Origin: Babylonia areolata
Taxonomy: Eukaryota; Mollusca; Gastropoda; Neogastropoda; Buccinidae
Direction: 5' to 3'
Assembly (NCBI RefSeq): GCF_041734735.1
Contig: NC_134879.1
Span: forward strand, 8,161,810 to 8,225,809
Length of the DNA stretch: 64,000 nucleotides
In this document: positions 22,001-34,844 of the stretch, in pieces
Numbering within the stretch: the first letter of the stretch is position 1
How the letters are laid out: every line of letters begins with the position of its first letter
Translations under genes and position numbers: made by a program
The notes under the pieces: generated by a model
Told to the model about the DNA's origin: nothing
Database searches by the model: none
What the model saw: only the letters and a program-made list of their open reading frames with translations

Positions 22001-23420
22001 CATCCACTTCAAGGATGCGTCTTTGGGTGTATTGCTCTAATTACCTGACCAACACTGCAAGTGTCTGTATCTCTCGGGCCTGGTTAACGCCGGGATATCA
22101 TTACGACAGGAAGCGTAGAGTACAGCCTTGTCACGCAGTCCCAAACCAAAATGGACCTCCATAGCAACATCGTCACCGTCATCGTCATCCTCCTTCATTA
22201 TCATCAATATAAACAAAACAGTCTCAACGTCTGTGGCCTTTCCTGCTCTCATGGTGACCTCAGTTTCTATACCCCTCCACTTCCGTGTTTGGGGTGAGTC
22301 CTGTCAATGTCTTCAGTGTCGGCAGATTCATTGGGGACTGTTGTTTGAGGGACGTGGTGGCGGTCTCCACTTTGGGAGGGACGCTCATTCAGTCTGGCTC
22401 CGCGACTAAGCCATTATTGCCGTTAGTAGGGGGCTTAGTAGGTGGTGTCCTCAGTACGTTAAATCAGAACAGGCACCACTAAACACCACCGAAGAGACTC
22501 AGCAGCAGTGCAGGGTCTCCTCTGGTGTGTGGCCTCCTGGCGACCTAATATCGATGGTTCCCTGCGGACTGCCGACGCTGGAACTGGGACGGACGAACCC
22601 GGGTGTGGTCGTGTATGGGGGAATTTAAATGAGCGGCGTGGGAGTAATGCCACTGAAACGGTGCAGATGATGGGGCAGCAAAAGAAAAAAGAAGAAGAAG
22701 AAGAAAAAAAAAGCATTTACTCAAACATCCCTACACTGTGACAAACATACACATATGATTTGAAACATAGGTAAGAAAGAACAATGAAAAGAGATCATGT
22801 CATTATGTAAATCAAGTAATGTATCAGATATAAAAAGACAAAACTAGAAATGACAATAACAAGGACAATGTAGACAATTTTAAGACACACGCATGGTTCC
22901 GCTCTTTTAAAAGCATTTTTCAGACGGAAAATATATATCAAAGTGATAACTAATACATGGCAGAGAGGAGGCCTGGCTGGGATCAGGTTCAGAACGTTAG
23001 GCCCAAATGCCAACAAAAATGGCTGTCTGTTGACATCCTCATGGTCCCCTTGTCCTATCTGTGGTGCATTTGTTCAAGATGAAATACATTTTCTTTTTGT
23101 GTGCAAGTCTTACGAGGATATTCAAAAGAAAATTCTTTAATTGATGTGTAATTTTTGATAAAGAAATTTTAAAAAAAAAGGACCTTGCCAGTATAGTTTT
23201 GATAGATGTCGAAATGAGAATAAGATTAATCGCCTTGCTAGGGATTTTCGTGTAACGCATTTATCTTTGGAAGCTTTATGGTTTTCAGATAGAATTACTT
23301 CTTCTCTGGTGTCAGTTTTAAAACTTATATGAATCAAATATTTCACTGTTGTTGTTTATCTGAGAAAATTGTGTCATACCATTTTTATTTGCCTAGGTGT
23401 AAGGCATTGATAGTACTGAA
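19081..23420 (+). mobile_element. LINE-X, old decayed copy, with a SINE-D insertion
   Basis: Heavily mutated but collinear with LINE-X at 35245-41640. Endonuclease traces (FVRLSEIFLNES and GRNTGGVLL, 19130-19275) are followed by the region before RT (19950-20230). RT follows, with KSAGPDKILAEML (20478-20520), a degenerate 'adnCRGVALTSVLGK' block (20650-20690), VKQGF (21040-21055) and a degenerate ADD (21170-21190). After SINE-D come the C-terminal knuckle CPICGAFVQDEIHFLFVC (23056-23110) and a relic 3' end to about 23420. Many stops and frameshifts make this the oldest LINE-X copy in the window. Confidence 0.78.
21839..22710 (+). mobile_element. SINE-D, 872-bp tRNA-headed retroposon with 14-bp target duplication
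   Basis: It begins CCAGCCGCCGTGGCGAAGTGG with an A box (TGGCGAAGTGGTTAGCG) and B box (GCGGGTTCGAATCCCAG), and ends in (GAA)n followed by A8. It is flanked by a perfect direct repeat, AAGCATTTACTCAA, at 21825-21838 and 22711-22724, showing retroposition of one complete unit. The length is about two to four times that of a usual SINE. No convincing ORF is present (best 93 codons, no domain). The host sequence around it looks like an antisense L2-type 3' end lying within LINE-X. Confidence 0.88.
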
Positions 23421-23584
23421 TAAACCAATAAATATGTACCCGTGTGAACATGAACTCTATATTTTGATGTATTTATATGTATTGATTGCACATATTCCGA
23501 TGTAGGTATGTGTACTCTCGCTTTGTCAGTTTTATGTCCCAGGACTGAGAGGGGGAAAAGCATTAAGTTTTATAGTTCCAGTTT

Positions 23585-23586
<2 letters not shown>

Positions 23587-23650
<64 letters not shown>

Positions 23651-23651
23651 T

Positions 23652-23695
<44 letters not shown>
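23587..23695. repeat. (AT)n(TC)n microsatellite
   Basis: About 60 bases of AT followed by about 35 bases of TC. Confidence 0.97.
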
Positions 23696-24256
23696 ACCTC
23701 TATTTCTTCTGTTCTCTTCTTCTTCCCCAACGTTCTCTTCCCTCTGAAATAACAAAAAACAAACAGAACAACCCCAAAAAATCCAAACACAACAAGAAAT
23801 AAACAACAACAACAGAACAAACCTCTTCCAGCTCAAATAACAAATAGAAATGAATAAACAAAACAAAATGATATGGAAAAACATATGGAACTAAAAAGCA
23901 AAGTTAAATGGAAGTGAATGACTTTCGCGTGGATTTTCTTATTCTCTCCTTAAAATCAAAGTGATATAGAAAGAAAAAGAGACACAGAAACAGACAGAGA
24001 AAGACAGGCACACAGACAGACAGACACACACACACACACACACGCGCGCTCGCGCACGCACGCACGCACACACGCATACACATTCACACACGCACACACG
24101 CACACAATCACAAACACACGCGCACATACATGCATACTCGCGCGATCGTCCCCCTCCCCCCCCAACACCCCCCCACACCTCGCCGCCCCCCACCCCGACC
24201 CCCACACTAAAGGATATGTATGTATATACGTCCCAAATATATTTATTTATTTATTT

Positions 24257-24316
<60 letters not shown>

Positions 24317-24482
24317 AAAAAAGAAAAAAGAAAAACGAAAAACAATCGATCAAATATTCCAAATTTTCGGAACGATCTCGTTCTTTCCTCAAGGGATAAG
24401 TTGTTTACATGTTACCAGGGTCACTCTTACGCAGCTATTGACATATGATATAATATAGTGTAATATATCATGATATAACTCG
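23696..24482. other. Simple-repeat interval: CA/CG-rich and (GA)n
   Basis: A-rich (23740-23890), an interrupted CA/CG stretch (24015-24130), a C-rich patch (24140-24205), (TTTA)n then (GA)n at 24240-24312. No gene recognised. Confidence 0.6.
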
Positions 24483-24720
24483 ACTGGTTTTCTTCTACAA
24501 AATTTTGCCAGAGGACAAAACTAATGTTGCCACGGGTTCTCATTCAAGTTGTTCTCAGGCCAGGTGCGTGCTGCACACAGGAGCTCGGTTTTATCGTCTC
24601 AACAGAATGACTTGACGCTCAGTTTGACAGAAAGGGCGAGACCGGTATTCGAACTCGGAACCTCACGGACTCTGTACTTCAGGTAAGTGTCTTGGTGACA
24701 CGCCAAACAGGTAGCAGTAT
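24483..24720 (-). mobile_element. SINE-A copy with tRNA head, 3'-truncated
   Basis: On the minus strand from about 24718: a degenerate A box region (GTGTCACCAAGACACTTACC), B box GAGTTCGAATACC, then GAGACGATAAAACCGAGCTC, CCGTGGCAACATTAG and CCTCTGGCAAAATTTTGTAG. The 3' half (CACACAGAGAAATC end) is absent. Confidence 0.8.
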
Positions 24721-25489
24721 AAGATAAGGAAGGGGGCGGGGGGGCTGGGGGGGGGGGGGGGGCGAGAGAAGAAGAAGGAGCGGTGGATGGATAGTGTGGA
24801 AAATGTACAGACACATGGTGGGAAAGGGAGAGATATAGTGAGGAATTGATGGGATGTGTTGTAAGAAAAGAAGAAGGTAGAAAAAGAAGAGGGAGACAGA
24901 AAGAAAAAGAGTCTGACAGAAACACAAACAGATCGACAACGCAGACTCTTGGGGCTGCGAGGCAGGCAGAGAGAGCAAAAGGACAACAGGAAAACAACAG
25001 TGGAAACAACAAGAAGAAAAAAGAAAGAAACGAAAATACAGAGAAACAAACAATGGATAAAAAAGCAAACAGAAAAACAACAACAACCAGAAATCAGGAT
25101 CAGCTAATCAAAGAAAGAAGAACAAAAATAAAAAAAATAACGACAGAAACGGTGAGAGAGGGAGAAAGAAAGGAGTTTGAGGCTGAAGGCAGTGTCAAAG
25201 TGTGGGGACTGGTCCACACTGACACGCTGCACCACACCCTTGGATCAGAACAAAAGGCAGATGGCTGACCTCCGCTTGAACCCAACGCCCTGGTAGAGCC
25301 TTGATATGTAAAAGACATTAGCCTCAAGTGGAATTATATAAATAAACAAAATAAAATTATATAGATATCGTGAAATATAAGAAAATACATTAACATATGG
25401 AAAAAACATGAAAGATATTTAGAAGGCAAACAACTGAAATAATCTAAGAATAAAAAAATTAAAAAAAATTAAAAAAAAAAAAGAATGCG
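24721..25489. other. Purine-rich interval without genes
   Basis: A G run at 24747-24762, A/G-rich simple sequence to 25190, then unremarkable AT-rich DNA. Open frames here are low-complexity Lys/Arg/Glu or their complements. Confidence 0.55.
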
Positions 25490-25620
25490 CGAGTGCGCGC
25501 GCATGTTGGCGTGTATGTATGTGTGCGTATGTGTGTTCAGGTGCGTGTGTGCGTCTGTGCGTGTGAGTGTATACACGTGTATGTGTTTCTTTACGCGCGC
25601 GCGCATATGTATATCTCTAT

Positions 25621-25665
<45 letters not shown>

Positions 25666-25666
25666 A
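25490..25666. repeat. Degenerate (TG)n microsatellite
   Basis: Interrupted TG/CG repeat, with a pure TG core at 25624-25664. Confidence 0.93.
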
Positions 25667-26042
25667 TCGGGAAGTGTTTTCTGGGCTGAAACAGCTTGTG
25701 GCGGTTGGCTGGGCAATGTAAAGCCAAGTGAATGGCCCCTTCGGAAATGCCACTGTTCTGTGCTCTGGTCAAATTGCTCGTTCCCCGCGTTCAGGGCTGT
25801 TGAGTTTCATTCGTCAGCGAAGTTCATCCTTTGTGAAAACCTGACTGAAGTGTCCGACAACATCAGACTGTCCTGTGTTGTCACCGCCGTGACTAGGGCT
25901 CTGACTCCAGTTGATATTATAATCAATATTGTTTGCTTGGTTTGACGTCACAACAGAGTACCGGGAAGATTTATTTCTAATCAAAATGATACCATTCTGG
26001 TAGATGTAGGGCGTTGTGTGTGCGTGTGTGGGGTGGGTGGGT

Positions 26043-26077
<35 letters not shown>

Positions 26078-26860
26078 GGAGGGGGGTGTGTGTACCGGGT
26101 ATGTAAGTTACACCAAATGGTGCCATTTCATCCACTTGGTTTTTGTACGGAGTAAAAAGGCAGAAAATACGAAGACATCACAACCAGACTGGCTTGAAAA
26201 CCAAAGAGCTATCTCCTGGTGTTGTGTCCAAACTGTCTCCCCCATCACGGCGACGGGCAGAACTTCAGTCTCAAGATTAGCAACTCCAGTTAAACTAAAG
26301 GGGAATTGCCCCATTGGATTACTCGCTGACCATAAAACCTTCGACGCTGTTGCCCTAGACTGCTGTCACTTACCGTGTCCAGTCTGAGGTTCCGACATCA
26401 ACAAGAACATTCCAAGACTGAAGAGAGCTTTGGCCTTTTCCCTTTAGTTATTTTACTGAAGATTAATGGGCATGCTACTTATTGACGGTTTCCGACAGTA
26501 GAATTCACAAAACTGAACCGAACAAAAATAGTTTAGTAAATCTCTCTCTGTCTCTCTTAGTCTCTGTCTCTGTCAGTCTGCAAGTCAGTCAGTCGGTCAC
26601 TCTCTCTCTCTGTGTCTCTGTGTCTCTCTCTGTCAGTCTGCCTGTCTGTCTGTCTGTCCCTGTCTCTCTCTCTCTCTGTGATCTTTATCCAATCCACTGT
26701 TGGTCATGCATTAACCCTATGGGACATTGCAAGCGCCGACACCTTAATTAAAGCCACTTCTCAGCCTTCACAATCGTGCGCTTATAATTGCATTAAACAA
26801 AACCTCCTCTGTGACAAATTCTAACTATAGAAAACTTAGCATTCTGCCGCTGCACCTAAG
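25667..26860. other. Interval with a 33-base poly-G run and (TCTG)n
   Basis: A homopolymer of 33 G at 26043-26075 within a larger G-rich tract (26020-26090), and (TC/TCTG)n at 26540-26680. No gene, SINE head or LINE motif was recognised in 25670-26000 or 26100-26530. Confidence 0.6.
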
Positions 26861-27130
26861 ACTGACTTACAATAGAGGAGTACATGCACAAAATAGTGAC
26901 AGGTCGTGCTCTAGACTACCTATTGAAGAAATATTCTGTAAATGAGACCGAAATCAACGAAAATTAAACGTCCCAATTCCTAGAATAGACTTATACAAAT
27001 CCAGCCTTGCCTGTTTCGGTTCATGACTCTGGAACTCATCCCCAGTATCCATTAAACAACACGGAAACATCATGACTTTCAAAAACCATTACTTTTCCAG
27101 TAAATATGGAACAATTCCCACTGTTTCAAA
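26861..27130 (+). mobile_element. LINE C-terminal remnant (CR1/Jockey-like)
   Basis: Reading one plus frame with two in-frame stops gives LNVPIPRIDLYKSSLACFGS, then LWNSSPVSIKQH and FKNHYF. This corresponds to the terminal 'PR....KSL...G..LWNSLP..IK....FK' block of many LINE ORF2 proteins. Only about 90 codons are left. Confidence 0.6.
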
Positions 27131-28140
<1,010 letters not shown>

Positions 28141-28584
28141 TCCCGTTTTTGTACAGCGCCTATAGCCCTGACGCGGAACTGACAGATCGAGAAGTTATCA
28201 ACTTGTGACTGTGGAGACTTTTGCTTTTTTTTTCACTGGAAATTGATTGACTGTGGTGTGCTGTTGTATTCACCCCCACCCCACCACCTGTCTCTCTCGT
28301 AGTGTTTACTTAAAGATGTTTTATTTTATCTTAAAGCAGAGGATTAGATGGCATTAATGGAGTACTGTATGTATGCAAAATAGAATCGATTTTGAATTCG
28401 CAAAAAAAACAACCTTTTTCATTACTTTTTTGACAGCGGAATCTATCCTGAAGATTGGACTGAGTGTCGTGTTCTGTCTCTTTACAAAGGCGTGGGAGGG
28501 AGGGGTTTTGAGAAAGAGTGGTCATGAAGGATTTATGTCATTTGTTGTTGTTTTTTCATGTAACACGCCTTCAGCTTTTAGAGA
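28141..28584. other. Interval without recognised feature
   Basis: No coding similarity or repeat recognised. Confidence 0.4.
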
Positions 28585-28760
28585 GAAAGGGCGCTATATA
28601 AATGTGCATTATTATTATTATTATTATTATTATTCTCATCATCATTATAATAATGATGATGATGATGATGATAATAATAATAATGATAATTATAATAATA
28701 ATAATAATGATAATGATGATAGTTATCATTATATATATATATATATATGTTTAGATAGAT
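28585..28760 (+). repeat. LINE/SINE 3' tail relic with (ATT)n and (AT)n
   Basis: AGGGCGCTATATAAATGTGC followed by (ATT)n at 28610-28634 is the ending shared by L2-like LINEs and their SINEs. ATG/AAT triplets and an (AT)n tract follow. No body sequence is recognised upstream. Confidence 0.65.
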
Positions 28761-28794
28761 AGATATACATACATATATATAGTTCAGAAAATCA

Positions 28795-29782
28795 GTGTTT
28801 TGAAGTATTTATGAAATCATTTGACTCTCAGATCCAACCTGTTACACAGTATCGGGTTGAAATATGGGGTTTCTTTGAATCAGCTAAATATTGTGAAAAA
28901 TTCATTTATTGCTTTGAAGAAATTCATTGGAGTTTTTATGTAAACAGTTATTGGAGTGACTATGCAAACACCCAAGTAGTTAATCCATGCTGAAACCAAT
29001 ACTGAATACCCAATATATTTGAATTCTGCTGTTAGATATATATGCCTGGTTAAAGATAACGCGTATAGATGATGTAAGACTTCCAAAGAAAGCATACAAT
29101 ATGTTATATGATGTAGATATAAGAGGCAAAATAAAGTGGATGTCAAAACTTAGGGTAAAACTATATGAAATGGGGATTTACATACGTATGGTTAAATCAG
29201 GGAGTAGATTATATTAGCTGATTTATACGCACACTTCATTTGAGACGAAATGACTACCATCGGCAGGAATGATCTATCTCACATTTAAGAGCTCGGTTTG
29301 AATTTCATAGACGAGTTAATTCAACACTCTCTGATCCTGTTTATTTGTCTGTAAACATGGACAAACATCTGAATTCATTATGGCAAAATTAAGATATGGA
29401 ATTCCTTACCTATTAGTGCATCCTTTTTGTTATATGATGGTAATGACTTTCTATGTCCTTTGTGTAAAGGTGCGAGTGAGAATGAAATCAACCTTATATT
29501 TTGCTGTCCTGTGTTAAATGGACTTAGAAATTAGTTATTTGATCCAAACTACTATAGGCAACCCTCCCTGTTCAGAGTGTCTATGTTGATACCATCCACT
29601 AAAAAAATCCGTGATCAAGCAGTAAGCAATTCACTCAAGTCATATAAAGCTTCCAAAATTAGAAGAAAATATATAGCTGGTTGACTGTTCGCGAATAAGA
29701 AATGCTGAACTGTTTGACTTATTTATACATCTGAATTGCTTGTTTACACCACCCCTTCATGAGTGGTCATGGCCTATACCCG

Positions 29783-29790
<8 letters not shown>
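28795..29790 (+). mobile_element. LINE-X, 5'-truncated 3' portion
   Basis: Starts at the C-terminal region after RT (SFDSQIQPVTQYRVEIWGF, 28818-28874), equivalent to 40672-40730 of the best copy. Continues through decayed ARFEFHRRVN (29291-29320) and MDKH, a broken CPLC knuckle near 29455-29520, and the 3' end CACCCCTTCATGAGTGG at 29746-29765. It is flanked by AT/GATA repeats 5' and (CA)n 3'. Many stops and frameshifts. Confidence 0.78.
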
Positions 29791-29832
<42 letters not shown>

Positions 29833-29902
29833 GCGCGCGCGCGCGCGCACGCACACACACACACACAACAACAACAACAACAACAGCAACAACAACAACA
29901 AC
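29787..29902. repeat. (CA)n(CG)n(CAA)n microsatellite
   Basis: CA repeat (29786-29829), a CG block, CA again, then CAA triplets. It begins directly at the LINE-X 3' end. Confidence 0.95.
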
Positions 29903-30076
29903 GAAACACATGTAGTTTCAGTGCACATAACGCATTAAAGCACATATGCCTGATGCGTAATTCCATTTCATCAGGGTAATGATAATGTGTTTGTGTGTAT
30001 CTATGTGGAAGGGAACGAGAAAAAAGGGAAGAAGGGAGAGGCAGTAGACGAGGACTGGTGGAGGGAGAGGAGAAGT

Positions 30077-30500
30077 ATGCGGGGGTGTGGGAAGCGGAAA
30101 TGGGGGATGGGGTGTGGGAAGCGGAAACGGGGGATGGGGTGTGTGGGAAGCGGAAATGGGGGATGGGGTGTGTGGGAAGCGGAAATGGGGGATGGGGTGT
30201 GGGAAGCGGAAATGGGGGATGGGGTGTGGGAAGCGGAAATGGGGGATGGGGTGTGGGAAGCGGAAATGGGGGATGGGGTGTGTGGGAAGCGGAAATGGGG
30301 GGTGGGGTGTGGGAAGCGGAAATGGGGGGTGGGGTGTGTGGGAAGCGGAAATGGGGTGTGGGAAGCGGAAATGGGGGGTGGGGTGTGGGAAGCGGAAATG
30401 GGGGGTGGGGTGTGTGAAGCGGAAATGGGGGATGGGGTGTGTGGGAAGCAGAAATGGGGGATGGGGTGTGGGAGAAGCGGAAATGGGGGATGGGGTGTGT
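30077..30500. repeat. G-rich minisatellite, 28-30 bp unit, about 14 copies
   Basis: Unit GAAGCGGAAATGGGGGATGG plus GGTGTGGG, with variants (GGGGGGTGGGG, an added GT). Each unit supplies three G-runs of three or more, so the plus strand has a dense chain of potential G-quadruplex segments. Both strands give long artefactual frames. Confidence 0.96.
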
Positions 30501-30938
<438 letters not shown>

Positions 30939-32157
30939 CAGCAACAAAGAATTACTCAACGAGCATCACACTGGTCTGTTGTCTCCCATCACAGAATGTT
31001 AGTGATACATGGGTACTGTGGACAGCATTTGTCATGACTTACATCCTGAAGTGAAAGTGCACAAGCCTCGTTAGGTCTGGTTACAGGGAATGGACTGGAC
31101 GACTGACCAAACACCGAGACATGGCCAGTGGTCAGTGGCTGGTGCCCGTCTGCTGGTGTCCTCACAGAGCCACTGTGTGTGTCTGGTCTGTTGTCACTGT
31201 TGGCAACATACAGCAAGTCGTGGTGAATGGACACACACTTCGGGACTGACCTCGTTATCACCATCACCAGTGAACGGCTGCTCAGGCCGAGCATCTTTCG
31301 CTGCTCCATCTGTCTTCTGCAGATTGTGCCGAGGGAGTGTTGGGTAGGTGGTGCACAGGGGTGGAAGGGGGGATCTTAGTGCTGTCGATACACATTGAAA
31401 GACGGTGGGGATGAGGTAAGCTCTTTTAATATAGATGATATCCCCCTGTGCCTTGTGGTGGGATTTCCATCCTTTCTGTAACTCTCTTTGTTTCTGTCTC
31501 TTTTCTTCTTTTTCGTTCTGTCTTCTCCTCCTGTCTCCTACCAATTCCTTGGCAACAACCCTCCCCTCCCACCCCCCAGAACAACATCAACAACAACAAA
31601 TCAACAACACGTGAATTACCAGTTAGCATTTTTCGGTACTGTATATTTTCAATGTGTTTTTGCACTTTGCACTATACAGTGTACAGTCTCGTCATTATCA
31701 TTCGTTTTCATTTTATGTGTTCTTTGTATGTTTATTTATTAATCTTTAAAATTAATCATCTGCAGATGACTGAACGACCACTGTTGGAGACATATTCTGG
31801 AACTGGATGCAATAAAATAGCTGTAATCGTACCACATTTTCTTTTCCAAAACGTTTTGAACTAAAACGTTTGTCTTTTTTTTTTCTTCTTCTTTTTTGGG
31901 GGGTGGGTGGGTGGGGGTGTTGCTGCTTTGTCGTTGTTGTTTCGACGGGATTCCATTCTGGATATTCTTTAGCAACGTATTTCAAACTCTATCATGCCCG
32001 TGTATGGATAGCTGGGCTTTTAAACCATTGATCACGTTTTGTCAGCTGGGAACCTTTTAGCCTGTAGAAGAGTTTTGGAAAACCAAACATTACCTTGCCA
32101 AGGACTGGGCATTTCATTTTAAAATTTCCATGAATGTCTTCATCTTTAACCATGTAC
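30939..32157. other. Long interval without recognised feature
   Basis: Contains a pyrimidine-rich patch (31490-31580) and a T/G-rich patch (31870-31930). No exon, SINE or LINE motif could be supported on either strand. Confidence 0.4.
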
Positions 32158-32527
32158 ATAGGACGTCAGAAGTAAGACCTATGGACACAGATCGTTTTCT
32201 TTTCAATCGCCAAAGACGTGGAACAAGCTCCCTGATAACCTCCGTCATTCTGATTCCCTCGCATCTTTTAAGTCTCGTCTCAAAACTCACCTTTTCCCTC
32301 AGCAATAAGTTCAATTGTGGCAGGTCCACTTCCTTTTCGTTAGGTGTGCTTGACTATGTGTGTATACATATGTATATGTACATAACTACATGCATGTATA
32401 TGAATGTATATTGTGTGTGCGTGTGTTTATATAAGTTTGTGTCTGCCTATGTGTGCGTATGTGTTAGGGTAGCTGTTAGATACACATGTATGTTAAAATG
32501 TATGTATGCAGTGTGTGTGCGTGCGTA

Positions 32528-32582
<55 letters not shown>

Positions 32583-32713
32583 TCACATTTTGGTGCGTGT
32601 ATGTAACATAGATATAATGTTTTATGTTAACAAAAGCGTTTTTGTAAAGCACCTAGAGCAGATTTCTGGATAGTGTGCTATATAAGTATCCATTATTATT
32701 ATTATTATAGGAC
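32158..32713 (+). mobile_element. LINE-L2 3' end copy with target duplication
   Basis: Starts within the last codons of ORF2 (GTCAGAAGTAAGACCTATGG ... TGGAACAAGCTCCCTGATAA) and runs to the 3' end GTAAAGCACCTAGAGC...GTGCTATATAAGTATCC and an (ATT)n tail. It is nearly identical to the nested copy at 37550-38115 (minus). ATAGGAC flanks it at 32158-32164 and 32707-32713 (the left repeat overlaps the element start by a few ambiguous bases). The 3' UTR carries a TG microsatellite at 32510-32581, in the same position as in the other copy. Confidence 0.88.
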
Positions 32714-33350
32714 ACTGGACTCTGGTGTGGATTCCAATTTTACTTCTTAACCAAACCAAACCAAACCTAGTTTGTAGGCATATAAATCATACCGGAATTT
32801 TAGTATGTTTTCAGAATGTCTGCAAAAAGTCTATACAGCATCCAGTGTCCTTTTATTACTTCAAGTAAATTCTGTTCCACTAGCGAACTATGATGATTCA
32901 TGATAATTCACAGTTAACAATTACATATCTTTAGTCATTTTCAAAACATCTTCAAGATTTTAACATAAGAATGAAAATCATATTTGTTTGCTATATCTAA
33001 AATTCACAAGGAAAAACAATTAAATAGTAAGAGCACACGCGCGCGCACATATGCACATGAACTAGCACCTACACCAGAGAGAGAGAGATAGAGAAAGAGA
33101 CAGAGACAGAGCGTGATCTGGAGGAATCTGTACAAGAGGAGAGGATCAAACGGGTTTAGTTTCAGCCGATGATGTAAACAGGAAACGGAAATTCGGAACC
33201 GAAGGCTGTCTCCCATCCAGGAGAGTGAAGGTGAATGGAGTATTGGTTCACTGTGGAAATGGCTCAGACGGATCAGGAGAACGCTGTCTAGTATAGGGCA
33301 CAGTGAGTTCCCTCTCTCTTTCTTCATTTAGATCGATGGTCTGGTGGAAA

Positions 33351-33406
<56 letters not shown>

Positions 33407-33554
33407 GTAATAGCGTTTGAAACAAAAAATGGAAAAATCTAAATTGAATATCATTGGGCACAGGCTGTTTGAATTCAACACCACTGTTTCTCTATGAGTT
33501 ACTCTTTTCAAATGAAGATATGTGGGTGGTGCCTGAGTATGAACGTGTGTTCCT
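32714..33554. other. Interval with a (GA)n tract
   Basis: A (GA)n tract at 33352-33401 and a short GA patch at 33076-33110; otherwise no feature recognised. Confidence 0.5.
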
Positions 33555-33775
33555 CTCTGGAGGAAGGTGGAAAATGGTTAAGGCGCTCATCTACCAATAT
33601 AGTGTCCGTGAGGGTCTGGGTTCGACTCCCCGCCTCCCCCTTTCTCGCAAGTTTGACTGGAAAATCAAACTGAGCGTCCATCATTCGGATGAGACGATAA
33701 ACCGAGGTCCTGTGTGCTGCAAACACTTAGCGCACTGAAAAAGAATCCACGACAACAAAAGGAGTGTCTGAATGA
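33555..33775 (+). mobile_element. SINE-A (subtype), tRNA head and body
   Basis: A box AAATGGTTAAGGCGCTCATC, B box GGGTTCGACTCCC, then TTGACTGGAAAATCAAACTG, ATTCGGATGAGACGATAAAC, CGAGGTCCTGTGTGCTGC and ACAACAAAAGGAG. It shares the AAGTTTGAC...GAAAAATC segment with 13310-13440, marking a subtype distinct from 18366-18770. The 3' end is lost. Confidence 0.85.
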
Positions 33776-34217
33776 GTTGGTTTGTCCTGCGACCTGTTCC
33801 ATAATTATTTAAATCAAATTTCAATGAAACTGTGATAGCTTGCTGAGCATAACATATATTTCTGCCTGACCGTATTCTTGCAATGCTTGAATAGATGAAT
33901 GAAATGTCCATATATATAGACACAGCAATGATATTTTTGTTGCAATACCTTAAATGAAATCAGCGAAAACATGAAGGAAAAAAGAAAGAAAGACAACAAT
34001 TTACAACAAATAGGTAACACGCCCTAAACGTTCACCATCTCTGAACCAGTCTTCGTTATTCTGGAAAGAGTCAAAGCAGACTGGACCATCTTGCAAACCT
34101 GTCAACACGTTACATAAGACATATTGTAGGCTTAGGGAGAAAACTGGTGACGGAATCCTAGGCCATAGGAGGCTGTCTGGCTGGGTGTGGATCCCAAGCA
34201 GGATCACTGGACGAGAC
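33776..34217. other. Interval without recognised feature
   Basis: AT-rich sequence; no motif recognised. 34140-34217 grades into the following minisatellite (GGAATCC, GGATCC and ACCTAGGAGAATGG resemble its unit). Confidence 0.4.
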
Positions 34218-34452
34218 CTAGGAGAATGGCTGGTTGTGACGGAAACCCAGGAGAGTGGCTGGTTGTGACGGAAACCCAGGAGAGTGGCTGGTTGTGACGG
34301 AAACCCAGGAGAATGGCTGGTTGTGACGGAAACCCAGGAGAATGGCTGGTTGTGACGGAAACCCAGGAGAGTGGCTGGTTGTGACGGAAACCCAGGAGAA
34401 TGGCTGGTTGTGACGGAAACCCAGGAGAGTGGCTGGTTGTGACGGAATCCTA
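34218..34452. repeat. Minisatellite, 29-bp unit, about 8 copies
   Basis: Unit GACGGAAACCCAGGAGA(G/A)TG plus GCTGGTTGT, nearly identical between copies, with a single common variant position. Confidence 0.96.
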
Positions 34453-34840
34453 TGAGGATGGTTGTGTTGGCGAATTCAATCCCAACTTTTTTTTTCTCTT
34501 TTTTTAGCTCTGTCTGTCAGCAAGCAGTAGACACTGCTCGCATTCTTTTTTTTTCTCTCTGTCAGTGGGAAGCTTATCCCCCCTGACGTCCATTCAGAGT
34601 CACATCAGCACAGTGCTGTTAACTCGGAGAGAGCGAATGGGATGCGGGGGAGGCGGGGAGGATGGGGGCGCGGGGTGGGGATGGGGGGGGTAGGAAAGTA
34701 TCAGAAAGGCAGAAGTTCAGTATTTTGAGGGTTACTTTGAAAGGATGGGCAAATGTAAAGGACGCTGATGGCCGATTCAGACCACATCTGTCCTTAACGA
34801 TTTTGGTTTCAATACATTTGTAATGAACATCCTGTTGCGG
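34453..34840. other. Interval with T- and G-rich patches
   Basis: T-rich at 34486-34555 and G-rich at 34640-34695. No gene or element recognised. Confidence 0.45.
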
Positions 34841-34844
34841 AGAA

